Shown here piece after piece: positions 17,795 through 26,160 of a stretch of 64,000 nt of DNA. The translations under genes and the position numbers were made by a program. This DNA is from Sinanaerobacter chloroacetimidivorans (GTDB lineage Bacteria > Bacillota > Clostridia > Peptostreptococcales > Anaerovoracaceae), in contig NZ_JAGSND010000002.1 of the NCBI RefSeq assembly GCF_018128545.1, forward strand, positions 335,384-399,383, given 5' to 3'. Each line of letters begins with the position of its first letter. Position 1 is the stretch's first letter. A model generated the notes under the pieces. It was given only the letters and a program-made list of their open reading frames with translations, did not search any database and was not told where the DNA came from.

Positions 17795-18004
17795 TTATCT
17801 ACCGGATAGCTGCTGTTCAGCCATTTCAACTAATCTCTTAGTCATATAACCGCCAACATAACCATTCTGTCTAGCTGTAAGGTTTCCCTTATCGATTGTG
17901 TCATAACCAGTTAAACCTAATTCATTAGCGATTTCAGTTTTCATGTTGTTCAGTCCATTCTTAGCGTTTGGAACTACTGGTGTGTTGTTGTTGTTATTAG
18001 CCAT
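17795..18004 (-). CDS. Alpha/beta-type small acid-soluble spore protein
   Basis: 69 residues, canonical SASP that saturates DNA in the dormant spore. Asn-rich N-terminus, then MKTEIANELGL (germination protease cleavage region), YDTIDKGNLTARQNGYVGG and TKRLVEMAEQQL. A strong GGAGGTG ribosome site precedes the ATG. Direct evidence that the organism makes endospores. Confidence 0.95.
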   Translation of the reverse strand: MANNNNNTPVVPNAKNGLNNMKTEIANELGLTGYDTIDKGNLTARQNGYVGGYMTKRLVEMAEQQLSGR

Positions 18005-18109
18005 TTGTTTTCACCTCCTTTGTGGTATTAATTTAACCCGTCATAAGATTTATATTACAAGTAAATTTTTCTTGTTTTTCCTCTGTTTTCATATTTATTT
18101 TATATCGTA

Positions 18110-18295
18110 TTATTCACTGACAGATGTCTTGACCTGCATATCGTTAACCTGATATCCGCAATGATCACATAAATAGTCAAAAGCAGAACATGCTCTCAAT
18201 CCATAAAAACCTCCATAGCAAGAAATATGCTTATGATTTGTATGCACATTGCCTTTTAAAGCTTTTAAAGCTTCTTGTTCAGTCCAATGATTCAT
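18110..18295 (-). CDS. Cys-rich small protein, unknown
   Basis: 61 residues starting MNHWTEQEALKALKGN. Four Cys, two as CDHC, plus several His suggest metal binding, but no family is recognised. The ATG at 18295 is preferred over 18349 because GGAGGTG lies ten bases upstream. It sits between SASP genes and ku, so a spore-related role is possible. Confidence 0.6.
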   Translation of the reverse strand: MNHWTEQEALKALKGNVHTNHKHISCYGGFYGLRACSAFDYLCDHCGYQVNDMQVKTSVSE

Positions 18296-18388
18296 CTTTT
18301 TTTCACCTCCTATTATAGTATCTGATAACAATCTCTTTTCTATTTTCAAATTTTCTTGTTAACTTTTGGTTTGACTCTCTGATATTTA

Positions 18389-18418
18389 GAATAATTTTCC
18401 TGATAAATTTTCATACTA
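18389..18418 (+). promoter_or_regulatory. Sigma-G-type promoter of ku
   Basis: GAATA (18389-18393), 18-bp spacer, CATACTA (18412-18418), an exact match to the known sigma-G consensus (GHATR, 17-18 bp, CATWHTA). Expected start about 18425, 46 bases before the ku ATG. Implies forespore-specific expression. Confidence 0.75.
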
Positions 18419-18470
18419 AAAAATGAAAAAAAGGTGTAATCCAAGATTTTAATTAAAGGAAAGAGGTAGA

Positions 18471-19292
18471 ATGAACATGGCAGTTTCGCATAAAGGTGCA
18501 ATTTCTTTTGGATTGGTTTATATTCCGGTAGCTTTGTATACCGCTACCCAGGACAACGATATCCATTTCAACCAGCTTCATAAAGAGGATCATTCCAGAA
18601 TCAGATACAAAAAGACCTGTGCCCATTGCGGGAAAGAAGTTTCCGGAAGTGATATCATAAAAGGATTTGAATATGATAAGGATAAATATGTCGTTGTGAC
18701 CGATGAAGATTTTGAAAAAATCAAAACAGAAAAAGATCGTACCATCCAAATACTGCATTTTGCAGATCTGGAAACCATAAATCCCATTTATTATGAAAAA
18801 TCCTATCATACCATACCTGAAACCGGCGGCGAGAAAGCTTTCGAGCTTCTGCGCACAGCAATGAAGGATGAGAGTAAAGTAGCCATTGCAAAAACCGTTA
18901 TGGGGAATAAAGAGACTTTGCTGGCTATTATTCCTACGGAAGATAATATTCTAATCAATACCATGTTTTTTGAAGATGATATCAAGGAGCTGCCAAAGGC
19001 CTACGCAAAACCCGAATTGAAGGATGAAGAGCTGACAATGGCTAAAAATCTCATACAGACGATGGTGAGATCCTTCGAGCCTGCTTTATATAAAGACGAA
19101 TATCAGGAACGGCTCCGCGGCCTGATTGAACAGAAAATTGCCGGCAAAGAGATTGTCGCCGCAAAGGAAGAGGAAAAGAGCAATGTAATCGACTTGATGG
19201 AAGCATTAAAGAAAAGCATCGAGCAGAACCAACCGGCAGAACCGCCGAAGAAAAAGCGTGGACCTGCTAAAAAGGAACAACCCGGAGCATAA
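18471..19292 (+). CDS. ku: Non-homologous end-joining protein Ku
   Basis: DNA-end-binding homodimer for double-strand break repair. 273 residues: Ku bridge core beginning AVSHKGAISFGLVYIPVALYTAT, with HFNQLHKEDHSRIRYKKTCAHCG, KGFEYDKDKYVVVTDEDFEKI and YYEKSYHTIPE, then a basic, Pro/Lys-rich tail (about 250-273) that usually contacts DNA or LigD. No ligD is in the window. Start 18471 or 18477 is possible. The sigma-G-like promoter and adjacent SASP genes point to repair during spore germination, as known in Bacillus. Confidence 0.95.
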   Translation: MNMAVSHKGAISFGLVYIPVALYTATQDNDIHFNQLHKEDHSRIRYKKTCAHCGKEVSGSDIIKGFEYDKDKYVVVTDEDFEKIKTEKDRTIQILHFADLETINPIYYEKSYHTIPETGGEKAFELLRTAMKDESKVAIAKTVMGNKETLLAIIPTEDNILINTMFFEDDIKELPKAYAKPELKDEELTMAKNLIQTMVRSFEPALYKDEYQERLRGLIEQKIAGKEIVAAKEEEKSNVIDLMEALKKSIEQNQPAEPPKKKRGPAKKEQPGA

Positions 19293-19451
19293 TGAACTGA
19301 TTGGGGAAAAAACTGTTAAACCATCTGTAAATACATGATGAAAACCAAAGGGGGGGCTCCATCCGGCATCCTCGATTTAAAGGATTGCGTATGGAAAAAG
19401 CCCCCCAGGAATGTTTGGAATCATAAGCTGCTGCTTTTAGATTGTCCGGAA

Positions 19452-19592
19452 TCATAGTCTCTTGTTTTCCTCAGGCAGATCCGGCAGCTGCTGTTCTGAA
19501 AATGTGATAAATTCGTCGGTCTGTTCTTCCGTCAAATGACCGCCGTCTCTGCAGGCAACCATTTCTTTTTTCGTTCGATATTCCTTTTCCAT
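19452..19592 (-). CDS. 46-residue hypothetical protein
   Basis: Begins MEKEYRTKKEMVACRDGG and is acidic toward the C-terminus. AGGAGGTGAG stands before the ATG, which makes a real gene likely. No recognisable domain. The stretch between it and ku (19293-19451) holds a long-range GGGGGGCT/AGCCCCCC inverted repeat but no clear terminator. Confidence 0.5.
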   Translation of the reverse strand: MEKEYRTKKEMVACRDGGHLTEEQTDEFITFSEQQLPDLPEENKRL

Positions 19593-19754
19593 CCTGCTCA
19601 CCTCCTGAAAGTTAATATTACCCGGTCGGTTCCGATTTATGTGTCAAAGCAGTGTGGTTTCCATATGAAATGATAATAATGATAATAAGGTTCTATAAAT
19701 TTTATTTTGAAGTAAATTATATCAAGAAAAAACTTGATGAAGTGAGGAATGAAT

Positions 19755-19919
19755 ATGTTTCCAAAAAAAGATTCGAAAGTGAATAAACAAAAAGATCAAA
19801 AAATATCCGTAAATGAACGCGAAAAGGACTTTGTATTAACCGGTTCTACCTATGAAAGTAAAACCATACCGGAAAATCTTAAAGACCGGGATTGGATGAG
19901 TCTTGGGAAAGGCCGGTAA
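19755..19919 (+). CDS. 54-residue hypothetical protein
   Basis: Lys-rich small protein beginning MFPKKDSKVNKQKDQKISVN and ending LGKGR. GAGG stands seven bases before the ATG at 19755; an in-frame ATG at 19749 is too close to the ribosome site. No family recognised. It ends 19 bases from the convergent regulator gene. Confidence 0.5.
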   Translation: MFPKKDSKVNKQKDQKISVNEREKDFVLTGSTYESKTIPENLKDRDWMSLGKGR

Positions 19920-19937
19920 GTTCATTGAAATACCCGG

Positions 19938-20651
19938 TCACAACAAACTTAATTGGTCCTTTTGATAAGCGTCTATATTATCCCGAATCGATCCCAAAAT
20001 TGCTTTGTAAATCAAGACCTCTACATTTTTGAAAAGTTTTTCTGCATTTTCACCGCATTGAGGAGTAATAATTACCTTTACACCATTATCGGCCAATGCT
20101 TGAGCCGCTCTAAACCCGCCTCCGCCTTGAGCTGCTACGGCTTTATGATCCAGATAGCCGATTTCTTTAGAATGGGTATTATAGATTATGAAAAACGTAG
20201 CCCGACCAAAGCATTTATTAATAACTGCATCGAAAGACTTTTCGTTAACCGGCAATGCAATTTTCATTTGTTTTACCTCCTTGTTGCTAATAACAAGTTT
20301 CTTTAATTTCTTTTCTGTTTCTTCGCTTATCGAATGTTCAATCTTACAAGCTTCTCTTGCAGCAGTTGCGGGATCAACACCCAGAACATCTTTCAAAAAA
20401 TCTTTTATCAAATTTCGCCTTCTCTTCATTAGAGCTGCTATATCATAGCCTTTTTCAGTTAATGTGATCTTACCATAGGGATCTTTTTCAAGATACCCGG
20501 TTTCTCCAAGGATTTTCACCATACGGCTTACGCTTGCACGTGAAAAACCAAGAGCATATGCAATATCTATGGAACGAATTTCAGTACCGCCCTCAGACAA
20601 TTCAAGCAAGACCCTAAGGTAATCCTCTTTCGATTGCGTTATATTTTTCAT
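19938..20651 (-). CDS. DtxR/MntR-like regulator fused to a NifX/dinitrogenase FeMo-cofactor domain
   Basis: 237 residues. The N-terminal part (1-120) is an iron-dependent-repressor winged helix and dimer domain: SKEDYLRVLLELSE, RASVSRMVKILGETGYL, and REACKIEHSI, which keeps the Cys-x-x-Glu-His ligand pattern of DtxR, while the upstream His of that site is replaced within MKRRRNL. The C-terminal part (129-237) is a NifX/NafY-type domain with MKIALPVNEKSFDAVINKCFGRATFF and GGGGFRAAQALADNGVKVIITPQCGENA. An in-frame ATG at 20267 has AGGAGG eight bases upstream, so the C-domain may also be made alone. Likely senses metal or Fe-S status. Confidence 0.8.
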   Translation of the reverse strand: MKNITQSKEDYLRVLLELSEGGTEIRSIDIAYALGFSRASVSRMVKILGETGYLEKDPYGKITLTEKGYDIAALMKRRRNLIKDFLKDVLGVDPATAAREACKIEHSISEETEKKLKKLVISNKEVKQMKIALPVNEKSFDAVINKCFGRATFFIIYNTHSKEIGYLDHKAVAAQGGGGFRAAQALADNGVKVIITPQCGENAEKLFKNVEVLIYKAILGSIRDNIDAYQKDQLSLL

Positions 20652-20670
20652 TCTAAAGTCCTTCCATTTA

Positions 20671-20688
20671 TATACTGATATATACTGA
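20671..20688 (-). promoter_or_regulatory. Tandem TATACTGA repeats upstream of the DtxR-NifX gene
   Basis: TATACTGA occurs at 20671-20678 and 20681-20688, 10 bp apart, 20-37 bases before the start codon. Possible autoregulatory site; purely positional inference. Confidence 0.35.
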
Positions 20689-20814
20689 ATATAAGGAGTT
20701 CTTTATTATACATCATAAAGCCATTATGAGCATATGTCAATAACTTTGAATTTATTACTAAAAAAATTATAATAAATTAAAAGAATGGAGAACTAAGATT
20801 CCAATTCTGAATCC

Positions 20815-20863
20815 AAAAACCAAGAATGCCCGCCGACATTTGCAAATTCAATGCGTGGCGGGC
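20815..20863 (-). terminator. Terminator downstream of trxB fusion gene
   Basis: GCCCGCC (20828-20834) pairs with GGCGGGC (20857-20863), followed on the minus strand by ATTCTTGGTTTTTGG. Confidence 0.6.
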
Positions 20864-20946
20864 TCTCGTTTCCGAAGAAATTCATAGCGGCAAGACATTT
20901 TAAGTTCAATATTCCTGCCTATTTTTAAACACCGATTTAACCAAAG

Positions 20947-22167
20947 CTACAGCAAAGCTTCTATACGTTCCATGGTAATATCGGATGTTAAGGTATTGAC
21001 GATTGTACCATCCTTGATCAATACTACCGCCGGAATCTCGCCGACTCCCAGCCTGTCGGCCAGGCCTTTGGATTTATAAACATCCACTTTGGTAACCTTT
21101 ATTTGGTTCTTGTATTTTTCTTCAAATGCTTCGATCATAGGCAGCAAGGCTCTGCATTCCGGAGAAACGGCATTCCATAGGAATACGATACCCGGGAGTT
21201 CCCCGCCCATGATCTGATCCTTGAACACTTCGCTTTCGGCAATGTATTTTTCAGCGCCATATCCTGCAATAGCACCGTCTCCCACCGCTGTTGCAACCTG
21301 TTTGAGGAATTTATCCCTTACATCTCCGGCCGCAAAAACGCCCGGGATATTGGTTTCCATTTTTTCATTGGTAATCACATATCCGGGTCTGTTCAGCTCG
21401 ATTTCGTCCCGGAAGATTTCCGTATTCGGGAGATAGCCGATGAACAGGAAACAGGAGTCCACAGGAACCTCGATCAGCTCATTGGTCTTAGTATTTTTCA
21501 GAACGACTGTATTCAGTCTTTCTTCTCCGACGAATTCCTGGGGCAGGGTATTCCAGATGAACTCCATCTTTGGATTTTCCAGAGCCTGGCTCTTAGCGAT
21601 TTCGTTGCAGTCCATGATTCCTTCGTCATGCATGACAGAAACGATTACTTTATCAGCAAATTTGGTAAGGAACATGCCTTCTTCGATTGCGGCATCCCCA
21701 CTGCCTATTACCATAACGGTTTTTCCGGTATTGGCAGCAGCATCACAGGTCGCGCAGAAGGAAATTCCTTTATCATAAAGGAATAGATCTTCATTTTTTG
21801 CCCCAGTCAAACGAGGTTTGCCTCCGGAGGCAATGATAACCACCTTGGCTTCATAATTCGTGCGGAACGTTTCTACAATCTTCGTATCGCCTTTCAGCGT
21901 TACTCCTTTTACATCCGTAAGCTTGAAATTTACACCGAATTTCTTTGCCTGTCTATGAAACAGCTCCATTAATCCAAGCCCCGTTGAACCGTCAGGAAAA
22001 CCGGGATAGTTTTCAATTTCGTTGGTATAGGTTGCAAGACCGCCGACCAAAGATTTCTCTATTAATAATGTGTTCAATCTGGCTCTGCCGCAATAAATGC
22101 CTGCGGTCAGTCCCGCAGCTCCGCCGCCGATAATGACCACGTCATATTTTTCGACTTTTTTTTCCAT
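20947..22167 (-). CDS. Thioredoxin reductase fused to a thioredoxin-like domain
   Basis: 406 residues. TrxR part (1-305): FAD motif VIIGGGAAGLTAGIY, redox pair C138-A-T-C141, NADPH motif GSGDAAIEEG, and C-terminal FAD motif GVFAAGDVRD. C-terminal thioredoxin fold (about 315-406): WNAVSPECR takes the place of W-C-G-P-C, so the first Cys is Ser335 and only C338 remains, followed by GVGEIPAVVLIKDG with the cis-Pro. A monothiol Trx domain could bind persulfide or selenium intermediates; it cannot act as a classic dithiol thioredoxin. It is first downstream of the YeeE/TusA genes and likely works with them. Confidence 0.85.
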   Translation of the reverse strand: MEKKVEKYDVVIIGGGAAGLTAGIYCGRARLNTLLIEKSLVGGLATYTNEIENYPGFPDGSTGLGLMELFHRQAKKFGVNFKLTDVKGVTLKGDTKIVETFRTNYEAKVVIIASGGKPRLTGAKNEDLFLYDKGISFCATCDAAANTGKTVMVIGSGDAAIEEGMFLTKFADKVIVSVMHDEGIMDCNEIAKSQALENPKMEFIWNTLPQEFVGEERLNTVVLKNTKTNELIEVPVDSCFLFIGYLPNTEIFRDEIELNRPGYVITNEKMETNIPGVFAAGDVRDKFLKQVATAVGDGAIAGYGAEKYIAESEVFKDQIMGGELPGIVFLWNAVSPECRALLPMIEAFEEKYKNQIKVTKVDVYKSKGLADRLGVGEIPAVVLIKDGTIVNTLTSDITMERIEALL

Positions 22168-22254
22168 CTCTTTTCCTTTCTTACTTTGTTTATTCCATAA
22201 GAAGCTAAGGGGTATGCCAAAAAAGCTTCCCCTTTAGAATTTTTGTCGATTCAA

Positions 22255-22803
22255 TTACATAAAAAACTTCGCTAACAATTTGCTTCCGATATACGCTCCA
22301 ATCAGCAGAGAGAGCGCAAATACCCAGCCCGATAGGGAGAGCGAAGCGATTCCGCTGAAGAGTGCCCCGATATTACAGCCAAAGGCCAACCTTGCACCGT
22401 AACCCATTAACAGTCCACCTAAAACAGCTGCAATCACCTGCCTGACGGATTTGATCTTTTTGAATTTAAACTGTGATGCAAGCAAAGTGGCCATAAGGGC
22501 ACCGACAATGATACCTACATTTTGAATGGAGCCAGTATCATTTAAAAATCCGCCATTCAGGGTGTTTTGTGCACCGGCCGAGGAAAAATAGAACCATTTG
22601 TCCACGCTTCCTCCCAATGCTTCAAACAGCCATGCACCCCAGTTTGTGAAAGGACCCGACACACCCCAAGGATTCCCCGAAGTGGCCAGAAGCGCTATCT
22701 GCAGAATGGAGAGCAACACCGCACCGGTTACATATGTAAACGGATTTTTAAAGATGGCTGTGTAGTATTGATTTTTCTCAAGCTTTTCCCAAATTTTTTT
22801 CAA
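22255..22803 (-). CDS. YeeE/YedE-family transporter, C-terminal half
   Basis: 182 residues, about four to five helices. Carries the conserved GGLLMGYGARLAFGCNIGALFSGI motif of the thiosulfate transporter TsuA (second half), with the conserved Cys in FGCN. In many bacteria this is part of one ~350-residue protein; here the two halves are separate genes (partner at 23097-23777) with a TusA-like gene between. Membrane uptake of thiosulfate, or a selenium/sulfur species, is inferred. Confidence 0.8.
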   Translation of the reverse strand: MKKIWEKLEKNQYYTAIFKNPFTYVTGAVLLSILQIALLATSGNPWGVSGPFTNWGAWLFEALGGSVDKWFYFSSAGAQNTLNGGFLNDTGSIQNVGIIVGALMATLLASQFKFKKIKSVRQVIAAVLGGLLMGYGARLAFGCNIGALFSGIASLSLSGWVFALSLLIGAYIGSKLLAKFFM

Positions 22804-22848
22804 CCCTGCGTCACCGCCTTTCTGGAAGTGGAAAATACTCCGAAACCG

Positions 22849-23076
22849 CTATTTTGTCTTCTCAATAACTACTTCCCATTCTCCGTCGGCTACTTCGTCG
22901 ATTTCAACATTGTATCCCTGGTTTCTGGCCCATTCTGGAACGTTCTTCATTGCACAGCTATGATCGATTTGAACGATCAGTACATCGCCGATCTCTATTG
23001 AATTTATTTTCTTTTCTGTTTTCATAAGAGGTACAGGACAAGCCTCGCCTAAACAATCTAAAGTATGTTCTTTCAT
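22849..23076 (-). CDS. TusA/SirA-like sulfur carrier protein
   Basis: 75 residues. Small sulfurtransferase with persulfide Cys in the LGEACPVPLMKTEK motif (CPxP), plus a second conserved DHSC. The ATG at 23076 follows an AAAGGA site; a longer frame to 23187 overlaps the upstream gene and has no ribosome site. It lies between the two halves of the YeeE/YedE transporter, the usual TsuA-TsuB partnership, so it probably accepts sulfur on the inside. Confidence 0.87.
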   Translation of the reverse strand: MKEHTLDCLGEACPVPLMKTEKKINSIEIGDVLIVQIDHSCAMKNVPEWARNQGYNVEIDEVADGEWEVVIEKTK

Positions 23077-23096
23077 TTCTGTATTCCTTTCCCGCG

Positions 23097-23777
23097 TTAT
23101 GCGCCCATTTTCTTTTTCTGCCACAGGTCGGCAGCAACATAAAGACAGCCAATAATTAAAAACTGTATGATTACAGCCCCGAACCAACCGAAATAATCCG
23201 GCAGGAAAACTTTAGGGCCGTTTGATATGAAGTTAATCTTCCAAAAGCCAAAATGATAAGCGCCTAATAATGACCCGATAATGAAGAAAATCAAGGCCAG
23301 CATCTGCATCATAAAGCCTTCACCTACCCTCATCAAGGTACCGGATGCACAACCTCCGGCAATTACCATGCCCGTTCCAAAGAGGACTCCGCCTATAACG
23401 GTGGCGAAACTGATCGGAACGACATAACTCATTCCCGGAATCGGCAATCCATTGATAAAGGCACCGTATTTAATCGCCGTGAAACCAATAGTGGTTATTG
23501 CAAAAGCAATCAAAACGGCCTTTGTTATCGAAGTACTCCCGGTAATCCATGGATCTCGAAAAGATGCGGTAAAGCAAAATCTCGATTTTTGGAGAACGAA
23601 GCCAAAGCAGATGCCAAATATCCAAAACATTGCCAGATTGCCAGACTTATAACTAAGTGCAATCCCTATGAAGATGATGATGATCATAAGCGCAATTCCG
23701 TAAGGAATTTGACTTTTCTTTGGTTTTCTAGGAGTGCGAGTACCGGATCGCTGAATACTTCTAATTTCTTCTGACAT
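23097..23777 (-). CDS. YeeE/YedE-family transporter, N-terminal half
   Basis: 226 residues with about five to six helices after a basic N-terminus. Conserved motifs of the TsuA first half: FVLQKSRFCFTASFRDP and GGVLFGTGMVIAGGCASGTLMRVGEG, each with its Cys. It begins the operon of transporter half, TusA-like carrier, transporter half, and the thioredoxin reductase fusion. A LysR gene is divergent at 23935. Confidence 0.82.
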   Translation of the reverse strand: MSEEIRSIQRSGTRTPRKPKKSQIPYGIALMIIIIFIGIALSYKSGNLAMFWIFGICFGFVLQKSRFCFTASFRDPWITGSTSITKAVLIAFAITTIGFTAIKYGAFINGLPIPGMSYVVPISFATVIGGVLFGTGMVIAGGCASGTLMRVGEGFMMQMLALIFFIIGSLLGAYHFGFWKINFISNGPKVFLPDYFGWFGAVIIQFLIIGCLYVAADLWQKKKMGA

Positions 23778-23934
23778 AGGTACCTCCTTTTACGTGATAT
23801 AATTTGTTAAGTTTTTGACAGTTTACATGTTGTCATTATAGCATACAAAACACTTGCGTATCCATACCATCTGGTTATACAATATAACAAGTATTTATAA
23901 CAAAATAACCGATGTGAGTTCAGGAGGATTTGAT

Positions 23935-24831
23935 ATGCAAATAGACCATCTCATACTGTTTCATAGAATAGCAACCGAGAAAAGTATCTCTAAAGTAGCA
24001 GAAGAATGCCACCTGTCACAGCCTGCTTTGAGTCAGCAAATGAGAAAGCTGGAAGAAGAAATAGGACTTCGTCTTTTGGATCGGAGCAATCGCGGTATCG
24101 AATTGACCAGCAGCGGAAAGGTTGTACATAAATACTTTCAGCAAATCATAGAAGTTTATGAGAATCTATTGGAGGAAACGAAAAATCTGACCAATTACAG
24201 CGGTACCATCAGAATCTTTGCCTCTCATGTGGTTGGGCAGTATGCTCTTCCTTGCACCATTCACAAAATGAATGAAAAGTTTCCGAAGTTTAATTTCACA
24301 TTAACGACCATGACTTCCAATGATGTGGTTCGAAAAATCATGGAGGAAAAAGGGAGTATCGGTTTTATTGTCAGTTCGGTCAATAATCCGGATCTGGTCT
24401 GCAAACATATCTATACCGACAGGGGGTATCTGGTATGTTCGGAAAAATTTTACAACGAAAATTCCATTACACTGGATAAGCTGAAAACTTATCCCATGAT
24501 CACCTTGATCGATCGCTTCAGCTCACAAAGAATATTAAATCAGTCACTAAAAAAGGCAGGATACGATATTAATGATTTTTCCGTTTTAATGAATCTGGAC
24601 TCCACGGAATCGGTAAAGGCTTCTGTGATTGCCAACCTGGGCTTTGCCTTTCTGCCATATATGTCCATTAAGAAAGAAATTTATTTAAAACAACTGAAAA
24701 TCTTGGAAATACCAGGGTTTCAGGTCAACTACGATTTACATATGATTTACAAGAAAAAAGAAGATGCTCTTGACACACCTGCTGAAATTTTTGATTATTT
24801 TGAAAGTATCGTAGACGAAACCTTCTGTTAA
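23935..24831 (+). CDS. LysR-family regulator of the sulfur operon
   Basis: 298 residues. N-terminal winged helix with ISKVAEECHLSQPALSQQMRKLEEEIGLRLLDR, then an inducer-binding domain of CysB type. The ATG at 23935 has AGGAGG seven bases upstream; the frame extends further upstream without a ribosome site. It is divergent from the YeeE half gene with about 157 bases between starts, the classical LysR arrangement, and its end overlaps the second TusA-like gene by four bases. Confidence 0.87.
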   Translation: MQIDHLILFHRIATEKSISKVAEECHLSQPALSQQMRKLEEEIGLRLLDRSNRGIELTSSGKVVHKYFQQIIEVYENLLEETKNLTNYSGTIRIFASHVVGQYALPCTIHKMNEKFPKFNFTLTTMTSNDVVRKIMEEKGSIGFIVSSVNNPDLVCKHIYTDRGYLVCSEKFYNENSITLDKLKTYPMITLIDRFSSQRILNQSLKKAGYDINDFSVLMNLDSTESVKASVIANLGFAFLPYMSIKKEIYLKQLKILEIPGFQVNYDLHMIYKKKEDALDTPAEIFDYFESIVDETFC

Positions 24832-25070
24832 TCATTTGGTTTTTTGCTGATATAGAATTCCCAAACACCGTTTACCGGCTCCAGGATTTTTACTTTGTAG
24901 CGATGTACATTGCAATAGTTTTTTACCGATTCCGATACACAGCTGTGGTCTGTAATCAGCACGATTTGTCTGCCTTTTGAAAGCTCACCTTCCCGTTTCT
25001 GCAGTTTTATGATCGGGACAGGGCACATATCTCCCAGACAGTCGATTCGGATCAATTCCTCATGTTTCAT
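24828..25070 (-). CDS. TusA/SirA-like sulfur carrier protein (second copy)
   Basis: 80 residues with CLGDMCPVPIIKLQKR (CPxP active Cys) and a DHSC motif, as in the copy at 22849-23076, plus one extra Cys in NYCNVHRY. It lies between LysR and rmlB, on the minus strand. With two TusA-like carriers near one transporter the pair may pass sulfur to different acceptors. Confidence 0.85.
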   Translation of the reverse strand: MKHEELIRIDCLGDMCPVPIIKLQKREGELSKGRQIVLITDHSCVSESVKNYCNVHRYKVKILEPVNGVWEFYISKKPND

Positions 25071-25071
25071 C

Positions 25072-26055
25072 TTATAATACCCATATCATATCTTTCCACC
25101 AGTCTTGATGATTCTGGTACCAGCGAACCGTATCAACGATCCCCTTCTCAAAGCGAATGGATGACTCCCAGAAAAGTAAATTTTTAATTTTAGTAGAATC
25201 TACCGCATATCTTAAGTCGTGTCCCGGCCTGTCTTCCGCATATTCAATTAAATTCTCCGATTTCCCTAATTCTTTTAGAATAATGCTGACGACCTGAAGG
25301 TTTGTCCTCTCATTATTTCCCCCTATGTTATAGACCTCTCCCATCTTGCCCTGAACCAGTATAAGATCTATGGCAGTGCAATGATCAGATACATGAAGCC
25401 AGTCCCGAATATTTTCTCCGGTGCCGTATATCGGCAATTTCTGATTTTTTAAGGCTCTGATAATCGTGGAAGGAATCAGCTTCTCCAGAAATTGGAACGG
25501 GCCATAGTTGTTGGAGCATCTTGATATGGTAACCGGAAATCCGTAGGTTCTGAAGTATGATTGTGCAAGCAGATCGGCTGCCGCTTTAGATGCTGCATAC
25601 GGGGAGGAAGTCTGGATGATGCTCGATTCCGTAAACAGCAGGTCCGGCCTGTCCATAGGCAGATCTCCGTAAACCTCATCCGTCGACACCTGGTGGAAGC
25701 GCTTCACCCGAAATCTTCTGGAAGCATCCATCAATACTTGTGTTCCTAAAACATTCGTCTTTAAAAAAATTGTTGAATCCTCAATGGATTTATCGACATG
25801 GCTTTCAGCCGCAAAATTGACTACTACGTCAAAGTTCTCAAGATCAAAAACATCAAATATGAAATCCCTGTCTGCAATATCCCCCTGAATGAACTTGAAG
25901 TTCCGATTTTGCATAGCACGGTCTAAGGTATGAATATTCGCTGCATAGGTTAACTTGTCAAGGCATACCACATTCCAATCTTTATACTTTTCAAGAAAAT
26001 AATAAACAAAATTACTGCCAATAAAGCCTGCTCCGCCGGTAATCAGTATTTTCAT
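25072..26055 (-). CDS. rmlB: dTDP-glucose 4,6-dehydratase RmlB
   Basis: Short-chain dehydratase making dTDP-4-keto-6-deoxyglucose. 327 residues. NAD motif ITGGAGFIGSNFVYYF at the N-terminus, NFAAESHVDKSI, catalytic STDEVYGDL and the Y-x-x-x-K pair in SPYAASKAAADLL, then NNYGPFQFLEKLIPSTI. The enzyme class is certain. The product is the substrate of the WecE-type aminotransferase encoded divergently at 26354, so both probably serve one pathway. rmlA is not in the window. Confidence 0.93.
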   Translation of the reverse strand: MKILITGGAGFIGSNFVYYFLEKYKDWNVVCLDKLTYAANIHTLDRAMQNRNFKFIQGDIADRDFIFDVFDLENFDVVVNFAAESHVDKSIEDSTIFLKTNVLGTQVLMDASRRFRVKRFHQVSTDEVYGDLPMDRPDLLFTESSIIQTSSPYAASKAAADLLAQSYFRTYGFPVTISRCSNNYGPFQFLEKLIPSTIIRALKNQKLPIYGTGENIRDWLHVSDHCTAIDLILVQGKMGEVYNIGGNNERTNLQVVSIILKELGKSENLIEYAEDRPGHDLRYAVDSTKIKNLLFWESSIRFEKGIVDTVRWYQNHQDWWKDMIWVL

Positions 26056-26160
26056 TCAGTCCTCCTTCTAGTAGCCGCTAATGCATCAACGGCTTCGCCT
26101 CCGACTCGCTTCGCTCCCTGCTGTCCGTTTTTCCATTGCAGCTTTAGCTGCGGAAAAAAG

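Noticed and set aside
19350-19412. GGGGGGCT/AGCCCCCC hairpin as the ku terminator
   Set aside because: Loop of more than 40 bases and no T run on the plus strand; not a convincing intrinsic terminator.
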